Source: Pristionchus mayeri (lineage: Eukaryota; Nematoda; Chromadorea; Rhabditida; Neodiplogasteridae). Taken from it: DNA of 64,000 nucleotides. Below, one piece after another: positions 24,161 through 35,872 of the stretch; the first letter of the stretch is position 1, and every line of letters begins with the position of its first letter. Both the position numbers and the translations under genes were made by a program. The notes beneath the pieces were generated by a model. The model did not search any database. It saw only the letters and a list, made by a program, of their open reading frames with translations, and had not been told where the DNA came from. The stretch is taken from contig BTRK01000005.1 in assembly GCA_036245805.1 (NCBI GenBank), positions 41,899,216 through 41,963,215 of the forward strand, given 5' to 3'.

Positions 24161-24497
24161 TTCAACGGTGTGCGAGCATTTCGAAATCTCGTGCTGGTCG
24201 GCAGTGTTCATCGTGTCGACTCGACACGATGAACTCCCTCTCGCCCCTCCTCACTGCACACGTATGTGCTATTGTTGTTGTTCTTGTATTATTTTTACGT
24301 TATAATTTTTGGAAGAACTAGTCTGAAAACTGGAACCTCTGCATTAGTGTGGCGGCTTGTTGATAAAAGGCTGGAAGTTGCAAATCAACTTGATACGAGT
24401 GTCGCAGAGAATTGTTACAAAAATATTCTTCTCCAGATCGGTGATCTCGCTCGTGAGGACGCCCCTCAGATCTACACCCTCAATGGAAGGGGATGAA
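24161..24497 (+). pseudogene. SF3B3-like relic: two exon pieces
   Basis: 24,161-24,201 reads FNGVRAFRNLVLVG and 24,229-24,258 reads MNSLSPLLTA, together matching the family's RPLKNLVLVDELDSLSPI. A perfect short palindrome (24,204-24,232) has been inserted or generated between them. 24,430-24,497 reads LLQIGDLAREDAPQIYTLNG then RG, matching QIADLANEDTPQLYVACGRG, the clearest single exon for the family call. Confidence 0.85.
24204..24232. repeat. Perfect 14-bp-arm palindrome inside an exon relic
   Basis: gttcatcgtgtcga and its exact complement tcgacacgatgaac flank a single c. It lies between the two halves of the LVLV…SLSP exon relic. It looks like an inverted duplication of the exon's own cgatgaac sequence. 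Confidence 0.9.
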
Positions 24498-25439
24498 GGA
24501 GCACACTCAAGGTGATAGGGTTGGCAATACGAGGGGAGGTTACGAGCTAGTTATCCTCCTCCTACTCTTATTTCGAAATCCGAGGAGATTTTTACGTGAT
24601 AACGAAATAATTGTTTCAAACATTTATGATTCGCACATCTTGTAAAGAAGTCTCACTGTCTTCGTGATGTGTACTACAGGGGTATCCCCAGTCCCGATTT
24701 TATCGCTAGAAATAGCCCCATCTGTGAATTATGTATATAATGCAATAATAATGCAACATGTTCTTATTGTCAAACAAGATTTGTGAAAACGCTGAAACTC
24801 GAATGATACGTTCGCAATAGATACACTCCATGAGCTCATCTAGAGTTGTTATGAATATTTTTTCTTGTGTTTCGCCATTCAATTCAATCATCGTGCATTC
24901 TCTCCTTTAGGTTCCCCTTCACAAATTCGAACTATATCGATGAGGTGGTGAGTGATTTGTATTATTGTTATACAAGTTTGTTCAATTGAGTAAAAAGACC
25001 TACGTGAATCGTTCTCCGCGATCAGTGCCAGTACCTATAGAATAACCATAGCGCAGCTCTCCCTGTTGACCGTTTTTGATATTTTTAGCCTTTATGATTT
25101 TTTTCTGGCTTATTTGGAATAAAAATGAATGTACTGATAATAAAGAATCAATAAAAATTTCAGTCTTGATTGCCGGACCGAATATTCACCTGACTTTCAC
25201 TACGATTCGTACTAGGAATTTATTCGGAACAGGCACAGTCATGCTTCGCACATCTTGAAGTCTCGCTGTCTTGGTGATGGTCAAAATGTCTTACCCTTTT
25301 TCTAAAATGCCAAAAAAATCTTAAATTGAATAACTCCCACACAATTTGTAATTTTTGGAAAAGTCACGATTTATTTCCTCCTGCAGACCACTGGATATTC
25401 CCCAGCTATTTTATCCTGGCGAAGGCAGTTTGAGATGGA

Positions 25440-25566
25440 TGAAGAGACGGAAGAATCATAGAAATGTGCCTCCTAGTGTACCGTGTGTTTCGAGAACTAC
25501 ATCCTGTACAAGCATCTGGGAGATCAACGGGATTTCCGCGTGTCTTTCCCGAGGAGGAAACTGAGA
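25440..25566 (+). pseudogene. SF3B3-like exon relic (NYI.YKNLGD exon)
   Basis: Reads CFENYILYKHLGDQRDF followed by RVSFPRRKLR after frame correction near its start, matching the exon at 4,403 and 31,356. It is followed by an ATT microsatellite. Confidence 0.75.
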
Positions 25567-25568
25567 TT

Positions 25569-25602
<34 letters not shown>

Positions 25603-25620
25603 CTTTTATTATTAATACTC
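25566..25620. repeat. ATT trinucleotide microsatellite
   Basis: Imperfect (att)n tract directly after an SF3B3-like exon relic. Confidence 0.9.
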
Positions 25621-26151
25621 AATGTGTTACATGTTTTTATGTGCTTCCTGGAATAGTGAAGGAGTGGCGAAACCAGAAAATGCTGGGCAAAATTTCACTT
25701 GTAGTGAGGGAATCTCTCCGCCAAAGCAACAGGAATGAACGTATATCTCATGAGAGAATCGAGCTGAGCATGGGAATGGTCATTCATCGCATTCCTCAGA
25801 GAAATTGGTATAAATAGATCGATAGAGCTCGAAAAATGAGCCGGGATCATTCAAAGGTCCATTTTGCTCAATCTGTCACGGTTTTCGAGAAATCGGCCCT
25901 TGAAGTGAGTGATGCCGAATTTCGACCCAGTGTAGGAAGACCAAAATGAAGTATGCACAATAACACTTCAAGGGTCACTCAGGCATGCCTCATTTTCAAC
26001 TATCTGCTAAAATAAATAATTTGTTTTGCCGGACATCAAGCACCTGAAAGTGGAGCAGGAAAAGATCGCACTGGTACTGGAGCTCGGGGACGTGATGAGA
26101 CATATAACTGGAGGCCGTATTCAGCTCGCCCCTAACATCACACGGTACGGT

Positions 26152-26612
26152 CGTAGGAGTATCGTACGTGATGGAAATTTAGGAACGAAAACCGTGCAAT
26201 TTCCAAAAATATCACGTTTCGTGGATTATGGTGAATTTTCATTTTTATGAGTTTTGCTTTTTTGAATTCTTTTTTTCATGTGCGTTTTCATAAAATGGAT
26301 GGGATTTTACACGGAAATATGGCTAGAAATGCAATAAAAGCTCGTCAAAAATCATGAAATATTGACGAAATAGTGCTAAAACCCGGTTATGGCTATTTCG
26401 TCAATATTACATGTTTTTTTCACGTGATTTTATTGCATTTCTAGCCATATTTCCGTGTAAAATCCGATCCGTTTTATGAAAACGCATACGAAAAAAAGAA
26501 TGCAAAAAAGCAAAAGTCGTAAAAATGAAAATTCACCATAATCCACGAAACGTGATATTTTGGAAATTGCACGGTTTTCGTTCCTAAATTTCCATCACGT
26601 ACGATACGGTAT
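26152..26612. mobile_element. 460-bp foldback element
   Basis: A near-complete palindrome: tatcgtacgtgatggaaatt on the left returns inverted at the right end. Arms of about 225 bp meet near 26,385. No coding capacity. Confidence 0.85.
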
Positions 26613-26946
26613 CATATGTTCGCGAATAGTATGTTCATTGCTGATAAAATCCCAACCATCGTGCCAGAGGCTCAAAACGCACGATTCTTTCACTAATCCA
26701 TGGTGTACTAAATTCAGTTCGCCCGTATATCGTTGAACGGCGGGGTCGTCCAATATGATTCTCTTCGTACGGCGATTAAACTATACTTTACTTGTTATTT
26801 CACTTTCTCGAGGTATTGCTTGTTCGGAAATGGTGAGGTAGCTAGGCGGATTGAGGACGCTGTTGTCTTTGAAACATCTATTCAGCACCGGAAAGCGCAA
26901 GTTCATAGCCCGGTGAGTTTATGCAGCGTAATTGCCATATGAATAG

Positions 26947-27490
26947 CTTCGATTTCCCTGTTCGATTATGTGATGTTAATCTTTATTACATTAAAAATGA
27001 CATTTCTGGAACCGGTTCTTCGCAACGGCCTTGAGGTCTGTGAGAAGAGTATCGATGGTGTGAGGAGAGTGGAATAGGAGAAGGTACGGTAGGATATTGT
27101 AGGTGGAAGTGGTATGGTAGAAAGGAAACTTCGATTTCCCTGATCGATTATGTGATGTTAATTTTTATTACATTAAAAATGACATTTCTGGAACCGGTTC
27201 TTCGCAACGGCCTTGAGGTCTGTGAGAAGAGTATCGATGGTGTGAGGAGAGTGGAATAGGAGAAGGTACGGTAGGATATTGTAGGTGGAAGTGGTATGGT
27301 AGAAAGGAAGCTTCGATTTCCCTGTTCGATTATGTGATGTTAATTTTTATTACATTAAAAATGACATTTCTGGAACCGGTTCTTCGCAACGGCCTTGAGG
27401 TCTGTGAGAAGAGTATCGATGGTGTGAGGAGAGTGGAATAGGAGAAGGTACGGTAAGATATTGTAGGCGGAAGTGGTATGGTAGAAAGGA
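26947..27490 (+). repeat. Three tandem copies of a 182-bp unit holding an SF3B3-like exon
   Basis: Units start at 26,947, 27,129 and 27,311 and are almost identical. Each contains gttcttcgcaacggccttga, reading VLRNGLEVCE, the VLRHGLEV exon of SF3B3, plus flanking intron. The high similarity marks a recent local amplification inside a much older pseudogene copy. Confidence 0.9.
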
Positions 27491-27530
27491 AGAGCGAATA
27501 CTAAATAGAAATGATGCGACGTTCGAGATT

Positions 27531-27829
27531 TTAAAGGAGTGCTCCGGGGAATGAATGTTAAGGAGTCCCACCACGAAAATTCTGCGCAAACTGTAGCGGG
27601 AAACTGTAGCGAATTTAACCAGAGAAAGAGGCGAATGTGAAGTAGAGCAAGTAAAACATAAAATGATCAGTCACGTCCCTGCGCTATCAATGAACTTTGC
27701 GCGTCTGTAAATAGCCTCAGAGTCGTCTGTGGGACTTCGGACATAGTGGTTTCTGATCGGGTTATTGGCCTCTACAATATCCACACGGTCACTATGGGTG
27801 ACTGAACATTCCCCGGAGCACCCCTTTAA
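27531..27829. mobile_element. 299-bp TTAA-ended inverted-repeat element
   Basis: Same family as 1,017-1,316, inserted in the opposite orientation: TTAAAGGAGTGCTCCGGGG at the left and the complement ending TTAA at the right. Confidence 0.85.
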
Positions 27830-27998
27830 CAAAGCAATAGTTGTGGACAGTAGGGGGAATGCAGTGTAAATTTTAAAATCGCTTAGATCTTTGCTTCACC
27901 TATGGCTAAAATCATGATTGAGTAGTTCGTTTCTGATTTTTCTATTCATTCACTTTGCGACGTAATACTCGTTTCCCGAATCAATCATTTCCATTCAG

Positions 27999-29208
27999 AT
28001 GGCTACTCTCCTTTATCGTCGTCTCCTTCGTCAATGCCACTCTCGTTCTCTCGATCGGAGAGAATGTAGAGGAAGCCAAGGATTCGGATGAGTGAGAAAG
28101 GAAGAGCGTTCAAATGAGATATGAAACATGAACAGTAGTGGACATATAAGGCTGTTGCATAAGTTCCTTTCTTTTTCCGTGCATGAACATTATAACCTCC
28201 ACTGTTATTTGCAATCGACAAAACAACTAATGGTTTGTTTCAGTTTATTGGGGCATGAGTACAATCTATATCGATCACGATCTTGGTTCGATTATATCTG
28301 TGAGCATGGGCCAATTTAGATCGGAAGTCATCGTACTAGTATGTTTGAGCCGAGTGTTCAATTATTCACAGCTCCGAGGAGAGCATTGATATTGCTGAAT
28401 TTGTTACACTATTCTAAAGCAATATGATGGGGTTCTCATATGACATATCGGGAGAATTGCGCCTTAAAAACACTGCATGAAATATGGCCCGATGCGATAT
28501 TCACTCTTTCTGAAAATTACGGATTTCAAATTATTTGCCACATAATTCATAGGCATCGATGAGAAGGGCTGAATTGTGATGGGTTGTGAAGTACCTTGCC
28601 GTGCATATATGCAATCATATTTAGGAAAAGATTGGTCTATCCTTTCACGAGCTGAATTATTTGAAAGAAATACGTCGAGATTCACACGTTGAAATCAATA
28701 GATTTGGGTATCCCCTGTTTACCACACGCATTTGAATACGGATTTTTTTCACTTAAGTGAACAATAAACTCTTGTCCTAGTACTGGATGATTGCGCAGAA
28801 TCAGACTGTCACGATTTCTCGGTAACAAGGGCCCAACTCAAATTGCTAAAAATCGCCGTTTTCCGATGCTCATTTTCTGAAACGTGCTAGCCACCCAAGA
28901 TAGTGAGTAGATTAAACACAATTGCATGGGTGTAATCCACAATCAAGACCATATAACAGGGTAATCAGAATATCTCGTCTGTCCACGTACTTCAGAAGAA
29001 TTGTCCAAAAGAAAAAGGAAAGAAACTTATGCAACAGCCTTATAATTGGAAATTATTGCATTGTCTTTTGGCAGCAAATTCGAGACGGCATTATTTTGTG
29101 CCCAATGCTTCATGATATGTCCGCCATGTGAATCCCCATTCTCGCTGGTTTTCTCGTTACCGTTCCTACGCTCGGTTGCGCCCTTATTGAAGATGACTCG
29201 CGATTTTT
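27999..29208 (+). pseudogene. SF3B3-like relic: two exons split by a transposon in the intron
   Basis: 27,999-28,089 encodes IVVSFVNATLVLSIGENVEE and continues AKDS, with no stop. The intron then holds a mariner-like element (28,147-29,042). 29,140-29,208 encodes GFLVTVPTLGCALIEDDS before the similarity ends. This belongs with the exon pieces at 25,440 and 26,947 as one in-order copy. Confidence 0.85.
28147..29042. mobile_element. 896-bp mariner-like element
   Basis: Inverted ends TAAGGCTGTTGCATAAGTTC and its complement …GCAACAGCCTTA, flanked by TA (28,145-28,146 and 29,043-29,044). It lies in an intron of an SF3B3-like copy. The uninterrupted sequence (…attggaaattattg) is visible in the sister copy near 23,370, which acts as an empty site. 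No intact transposase frame is seen. Confidence 0.85.
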
Positions 29209-30500
29209 GAAGTGGTAATTTCTCAACAGATACTTTTTAATTGGGTTTTTCTGAACTGGTATACTCTGAGTTTGTTTTACTGTCTTTTCCCCATGTAATA
29301 CGAATATGGTTTCTTGTGAAAATGAACAATTTTTGTGCTCGCCAGTAACTTACGGGCTGCTGAGTAGAAGTTATACAAGGGTGAAGACATTGATTTACTC
29401 GATAGTTACGACAGAGCTAATCTAATAAATCATATTGGCCACATTCACCTAGGAGAGCATGTGTAAGAAAGAGAGCGCCCTTTATCGACCACAAATTTCA
29501 GGATCATGGAAATTAGACGGAGACGGTGGACCTGTAACCGCTTCCTTTTCAAGTTCTTTTCCATGACATTTGTGAGTTTCACTCATTATATCAGAGGGCA
29601 GTTATATTGCACAGCCTGTCAGACTGGATGAAATTGCGGCGGACGTATTCTAATGAGTTCTCACCAGAAAAATCAAAGAAGCGTAACCAGTTTTCAGTTT
29701 TAAAGTCAGTATTTCTTGATAGAAAAATCGGCTTCCTGAGAACTCTTGGCCGATGTATGCTCTATCGACTGATGTATTTCACTGATCAGCAACTTGTGAT
29801 CGGATAGAGTTATTTAGGCGTTTAGGTCAAAGGCACCTGTTTTTCTTCATAGTTCTTTGCGGAAAACGACGCTACTGGAATTGCCAGCTAACAAATATTC
29901 GTTTTGCTTCGTCAACCGAACATTGGTTTAGAGTCATTCTATCCAACCAACTATTTGACTAGCGGTCGAATAGTCGAATGATTAATTGTTTTCTCTCTCG
30001 AATTAAGTATGTTTCCATGATTTCCGCGCGTTGAGCCGCTCGGCGAAGCGGCAGTTGAAAAAATGAAACGAATAGTCGACGAGAAAACGAATATTTGTTT
30101 TCGAATAATATCTACTATTCGATTTGCATTTGAAATCTCCGAGACGAATATTCGTTTAAATATGAAGTCAATATTCGGTTGTCTTCGACAGTTACGGTAG
30201 TCTTGGGGCAATTGCGGAATCAGGAATATCATTTATTGCTGTTAGTACTGCAAGGAGAGCTCTGATATACCGATTTTATAGATATATATGATATGGATGC
30301 AATGCGAAGATTGCAGGAGGTCGAAACCCAAGAAAGCCATATTGAATTATGTTATGTTTTGTGTAGACCAAACAGAGCTAACAGTGGGGTGACATTGCAT
30401 CTACCTGAGTGCAATAATAAGTTGTTTAGACAACCTTCTTTCCGTCTTATCGACGCTATAGATGTTGCCGAAAGTAATGATGCATATCTGAATCTTTGAT
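29209..30500. other. No gene seen
   Basis: AT-rich sequence. No exon of the SF3B3-like family or other gene recognised between the two copies. Confidence 0.4.
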
Positions 30501-30507
30501 CGCGCAG

Positions 30508-32157
30508 GTGCGGTTGAGCGGCAACAGCTGGTATATGTGATGAACAGAGATGAACTCGTGAATCTCACCATCTCATCGCTGCTCGAGGAATATTCAGGCA
30601 TACGATGAATGGAGAAGTCTCCACTTATCAGGAATGTATACTTTCGAACGAACGATTTTGAGGAAGAAGTGACGCTTCAAGTTTTGATTAACTTTGTCCG
30701 AAATCGGGCATTTTTTTTCTTTATTTTTTCCGTAAAAGCCGGATGAAGAACATTATGCTAAAGTCTCTTCACAGACTGGTATATTACCGAAACTCGGTTT
30801 TGGCAAGCACAAGCTTGGAATTTCGGTGGACTACTATTGTACATTAAAAATGAAACTTGAAACAATATAGTTAAAAAAATACTTCCTGTTCACTCTCTGC
30901 TCGACCACAACGACATGGGCTTCGAGAATCCGACGTTCGCTTGTCTGGAGCACGACTACGAGGTACGGTATATGAAGTTGTTTTTGTCATACGCTCTGTT
31001 GATACCATTGGAGAACTGCTTCGTCTTGAAGAGTCATAGTGCTGATGAAACTGGATATGGCAGGGTCTGAAATTGTGCGATTGTTCTATCACTACGATGC
31101 GATATTCAGGTTCATTTGGTGAATCTGGGTTAACCAGGCAGATTGATGATGAGGATGGTTTTGAATTTCCGGATTTTGGCCTACGTTCAATGTTTTTCCG
31201 ATTGGTTCTCCAATATAAAAATATTCTAAATTTGCCACTTCTTCAATGCCTGGAGTACATATCGAAGCGTTTTATTACAACATCACTTCTAGATTACGAG
31301 AATGTTTGTGGTGGTATAGCCTCATTTAGTTTATTGATTTTTCAAGTACTATGCTAATTATAGTGCGTGATGGACGACTCTGATGTGATCACGTGCTGTG
31401 AGAACTACATCGTGTACATGAATCTGGGAGATCATCCAGACATCCCCGTGCCCATACACAGGAGGAAACTGAGTCGATTTTCAGTTTTGTTTTTAACGCT
31501 TCGGTTGCAGCATATCATTGTGATTAATGTGGTTGTTAGGATAGTGGAGTGATGGAACCAATAAATGGCGAAGCAGAATTTTACTTGGAGTGGCAAAAAA
31601 GGGAGTGGGTATTTGTATCTTTGGCAAAGTAGAAGATGCTATTGCATGCCTTGTTTTATGTGCGATTGATAATTTCTCAAAATCAAGTAGATTTGTATGG
31701 CATTTTTAAACCAGGTGATTCAGTGCTTGATTATGGTGTTGTAAGATGAAATGTGGCTAGACCATAATGCACTGGTCATCGATTGAAAAATTCACGCTCT
31801 AGCTTGACTATTGATAGGAACATGTTGGTGTTTTTGTTCATTTCGATCTGATTGAGTGTGGTGAAAATGAAGTGAAGTGAACGAGTCTGAGCTTAATTAC
31901 GCTTTCCAATTTCACCATTATCAACAATAATGCATTTCCGACTCTGTTTTTTTATGTGCGACCGCACAACACTTTAAACAAATTATTCTGGGTAGGCCTC
32001 AGTCATGACTCCAGAAAGTTTGGCCAGCAGGAAAAAAATCTATGTAAGAATTATGGATATTTGAAAAAGTGTTGTTCGATTGCGTCATCACTACGCAATC
32101 AGTGATGATGCAACTGATGACGAAATAGCCACATCCTATTCCTCAATGGAATTGGAA
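30508..32157 (+). pseudogene. SF3B3-like relic: four exons in order
   Basis: 30,508-30,680 reads AVERQQLVYVMNRDELVNLT, then ISSLLEEYS, a frame break, and MEKSPLIRNVYFRTND. The first part matches LVY.LNRD…LTISS. 30,898-30,960 reads MGFENPTFACLEHDYE. 31,356-31,478 reads CCENYIVYMNLGDHPDI and on to PIHRRKLS. 32,086-32,157 reads HYAISDDATDDEIATSYSSM, matching HYLYQIAHLGDDDEEPEFSSAM. A stop ends the first exon. Further exons of this same copy probably continue at 34,734-35,055 beyond two insertions. Confidence 0.85.
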
Positions 32158-32253
32158 TGTAGTACACAACAACCAACTTGCTAAATTAACTGCATAAAAA
32201 GTTATACCAAAATTACAAATCGGTTACTAACTTTTTGGCGCTACTGTATATAA

Positions 32254-33512
32254 GAGAGACTATCTGAGAGGATCGAGCAATTTTACCTATGAGCCGTACA
32301 GCAAAAAATAAAATTCCTTGAAAAAAAGGTTAATTTACGTAGATAAAGTAAATCGACCTTAGGAAGCCGTATCTCTGACCCCTCATTCTCTGTGGCGCGC
32401 CGAAGTGGGCGGTCGGTTTTAGAAAAATTTTTTGGAGCTTCCAAACTCCATAATCAGATAGTGAAGCTGAAAGATCTCGACGAGATAAGCATTTTTCCTG
32501 TTGGAAGTGACGGGCTAGCTCATCTGTGAACAAAGTTACGGTCATTTGAAATTTTTAAGTGGCCGTCCTGAAAAATTTTATTCCATAGGGGGGATTTTAG
32601 ATATCTTCGTTAAATTCCCCTTGAACAACTACCCCTGGACTGAAAATTGCAGTGAAAAATATTGTCCTGACGGGGGTAAAATGGTCGACCGAACACCTCG
32701 GACTTGAACGATTTCGAACGAAAAAATATATTTTTTTGCGGAAATCTTTCTTAGATCAACGTCTCGTGAACTGTGATGTGGAAATTCGGATTCTACGAGT
32801 GAAATACGCCAGAAAAAGTATATCTCGTGAAATTCTGTGGTATAAAATTTTTCGACCCTAAATGCTCCAGGAATTTTAGGGAAACAATTTCACAACTTTG
32901 AGGCCGAGAAAGTCGAAAAATTTGATACCACAGAATTTCACGAGATATAGTTTTTCTGGCGTATTTTCACTCGTAGAATCCGAATTTCCACATCACAGTT
33001 CACGAGAAGTTGATCTAAGAAAGAATTCCGCAAAAACACAATTTTTTCGTTCGAAATCGTTCAAGTCCGAGGTGTTCGGTCGACCATTTGACCCCCATAA
33101 GGACAATATTTTTCACTGCAATTTTGAGACAAGGGGTAGTTTTTCACGGGTAATTTAACGAACATATCTAAAATCCCCTATGGAATAAAATTTTTCAGGA
33201 CGGCCACTTAAAAATTTCAAATGACCGTACTTTTTTCACAGATGAGCTAGCCCGTCACTTCCAACGGGAAAAATGCTTATCTCGTCGAGATCTTTCATAT
33301 TCATTATCTGGTCATGGAGTTTGAAACCTCCAAAAAATCTTTCTAAAACAGACCGCCCACTTCGGCGCGCCACAGAGAATGAGGGGTCAGAGATACGGCT
33401 TCCTAAGGTCGATTTTCTTTATCTACGTAAAAAATTAACCCTAGGGACTTCCTTTCAAGGAATTTTATTTTTTGCTTTACGGGTGTATGTGAATCCGCTC
33501 AGATAGTCTCTC
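32254..33512. mobile_element. 1.26 kb foldback element, GACTATCTGA family
   Basis: Long inverted repeat with arms of about 610 bp. Ends are gagagactatctgagagga at the left and tcagatagtctctc at the right. Both arms carry atctcgacgagataagcatt. The second member of the family is 56,701-58,564. No transposase is present. Confidence 0.9.
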
Positions 33513-33789
33513 ATAATAATAATGTATCATGTGTGACAGCACAGAGTTATAGAATGATTGCTACGGGAAATAAGGACATGATATTACGACGCCATGACTT
33601 GATGACAAAGGGAAAAATGTCAATAAATAAGTTTAAGAGAGAGCTAATTAGCAGTAATAAGTTTCTCCTGAGAGGGCAGGGAAAGAAGGAGAGGAAGAGG
33701 CATTGATGGAGACAGATTGCGATCTACCGAATAAGAAAGATCGAATCCAGGACAGGAGGGAACCACAAATGCCTAGAAGTGAACATTTG

Positions 33790-34080
33790 TGAATGAGTAA
33801 CTTACGATTGGGATAGAGTCAAAGGCGCGAGAGAAATCGATAAATGCAACAGAAATGTAGTGGCCATCGTTAAGTGCAGAGAGAGCCATTGAGAGAATGA
33901 GTTAAGAAGTGCAGATGTACATGATCTCCGCGGCCGGAAACCATGTTGGTAAGGGGAGATGAGATTGTGCTCGGAAAGGTAATTCCAGAGAGTCTCGCCT
34001 ACGATTCTCTCCATAACTTTGGACGACGAACAGGTAATAAGTTGCCTCATAGAATATATAGCCAGGCAATGAATAAGTGG
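33790..34080 (-). pseudogene. Non-LTR reverse transcriptase fragment (CR1/Jockey-like)
   Basis: Minus-strand reading SSSKVMERIVGETLWNYLSE, then ISPYQHGFRPRRSCTSALL. This is the family pattern K.MER…L..YL……QHGFR..RSC…LL found in Jockey/CR1-type reverse transcriptases. A frameshifted continuation gives GHYISVAFIDFSRAFDSIP, the first palm motif. It is a short 5'- and 3'-truncated piece, distinct from the RTE elements elsewhere in the window. Confidence 0.85.
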
Positions 34081-34733
34081 ACATTTTAGAACATGTTTGT
34101 TTTGGAGGGTATGGCGCATTCGCATTAGAAACAGAGCAAAGTTTGAAATTTAAATGCCACCCGCATCCTCAATCTGCATGGCCACCCCAGCAATGTCGCA
34201 CAAGCAAAACTTCGAGAAAAAATATTAATTAAATTATATTTTAACACCGTGAGACATGGATGGTATTGGGGCTCCCCGCGCTTGATAATAATCAATACCA
34301 CTTACAACACCACTTCTCCTAGTCATCCCCTAGTATTCGTGGACCTTATTCACGCTTCTATTCTGTAGCCCCGTATGGTGCCAGGAACGAAAGTGCTCCT
34401 ATGTTATATTGTATCATCATGTGGTATTAGTTATCAGGGAAATACAAAGGCCCTTTGAGTCATTGGAGAAGTCCTGAGGGGTTTTGTAACATAATTTCAA
34501 CATACATTCTTTTATCTGGAAGTTTTGCCAATAATATTCATTGAAATGCAGATTTTTTAGTAAGTTGAACCAAAGAAATGAAAGAAAGAATACTGAAACG
34601 ATTAATGCAACACTGTTTGAATCTTTGTTTCAACTATATCTAATTGCATGATGCTGCAGTTTTTTTGCTGATTCATCGAGTAATTCCCGTCCCAAAAATA
34701 AAATCGTTTTACTAATTTGACATCTGTTTTCAG

Positions 34734-35055
34734 ATGGCTTCTCATCCAACATCGTCGTCTCCTTCATCAACGCCACTCTCGTTCTCTCGATTTGAGAGAC
34801 TGTAGAGGAAACCACGGATTGACTTTCGAATGAGTGAGGAAGGAAGGAGATTCTAATGAGATCTGAAACAACACTATTAGTTTCTTTTTTTCGACTTGTT
34901 ATGAAACTTATATTGACTTTTGTACAATATATTGACTACGATTGATTGAATATCCCTCATGTGAATCTCTACTCTCGCACGTTTCCTCTATACATCGCCT
35001 GTACGCTCGATTGCTCCCTTATTGGAGGTGACTCATTGTTCCAGGTCAGTAAGAG
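34734..35055 (+). pseudogene. SF3B3-like relic: VSFVNA and GFL exons
   Basis: 34,734-34,822 after a ttttcag acceptor reads NIVVSFINATLVLSI, a stop, ETVEETTD. 34,977-35,055 reads TFPLYIACTLDCSLIGGDS then LFQ, followed by gtcagtaag. Likely the downstream end of the copy that starts at 30,508, with a foldback element and a retroelement fragment inserted between. The SINE-like segment seen after this exon in other copies is absent or lost. Confidence 0.8.
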
Positions 35056-35795
35056 ATATGACGAAGATACGCCGGATCGCAATAGCTGAAACTTTCGGAT
35101 GAGTGAGAAAGGAAGAGGATTGAGATATGAAATATGAATACTCGAGCGCACAATTGAAATTTTTTTTTCTCTGATCCCCTCATTCAGAACATTACTGTGT
35201 TAATGTTTTCCGACTCTACGAGAAGATAGTTTTGACTTTCGACGAATGATGCTTGAATATTCACCACGTGAATCATTTTAGACGATTTCTCAAAAACCTG
35301 TTTTTTATTTCTTTTTAATTTATTATGTGAATAGCAAGCATGACACTCTAGATAATAGCGAAATAAAAATGGTTGCTTCCCACGCATCTGATTTAATTAA
35401 ACAATTTCAAATAAAATTTGTCGCTGTTTCTTCACGAGTTGATCCCCAATCATTCTAGAATTTGGTATATATAATCCATAGAACATTATTGATTTTTTGA
35501 AACATCATTCATTCAAATCGGATTCGAAATGGAAAAATTCGGAAATTTAAATTTTATGACTAAAGTGCATTTTGTTCATCAATGAGCTATCTATGTAGAT
35601 CACTAAATATGCCACGGTACATCGAAAGGGTGGCGGTGATATTCATGAACCAGGTACAATGAGAGGATACTTGGCTGATTTTATCAGCGGCGGTATTCTT
35701 TCGTCGATTTCGGCCGCGCCGAAATTTTTGGCTAGCCGAAATTTTCGGAAATATGCGAAATATTTGAAACAATGAAAGCAAAATATCAGCGCAGC
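35056..35795. other. No gene seen
   Basis: AT-rich sequence with no exon chain or RNA gene recognised. Confidence 0.4.
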
Positions 35796-35796
35796 G

Positions 35797-35872
35797 GAGG
35801 GGATCGAACTGATGACCTCCGCGCTGAAAGCTAAAGCGATACCACTTCGACACTTACGGTTGTTCCGAAAAG
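35797..35872 (-). repeat. tRNA-related sequence (SINE or tRNA pseudogene)
   Basis: On the minus strand an A-box-like gtcgaagtggtatcgc and a B-box-like agttcgatcccc occur at tRNA spacing, with a possible D-arm. A proper T-stem and anticodon stem do not form, so it is not a functional tRNA. Confidence 0.5.

Noticed and set aside
601..35055. A functional SF3B3 gene in this window
   Set aside because: No copy contains a full ordered set of intact exons. Most exons have stops or frameshifts and the N- and C-terminal thirds are absent.
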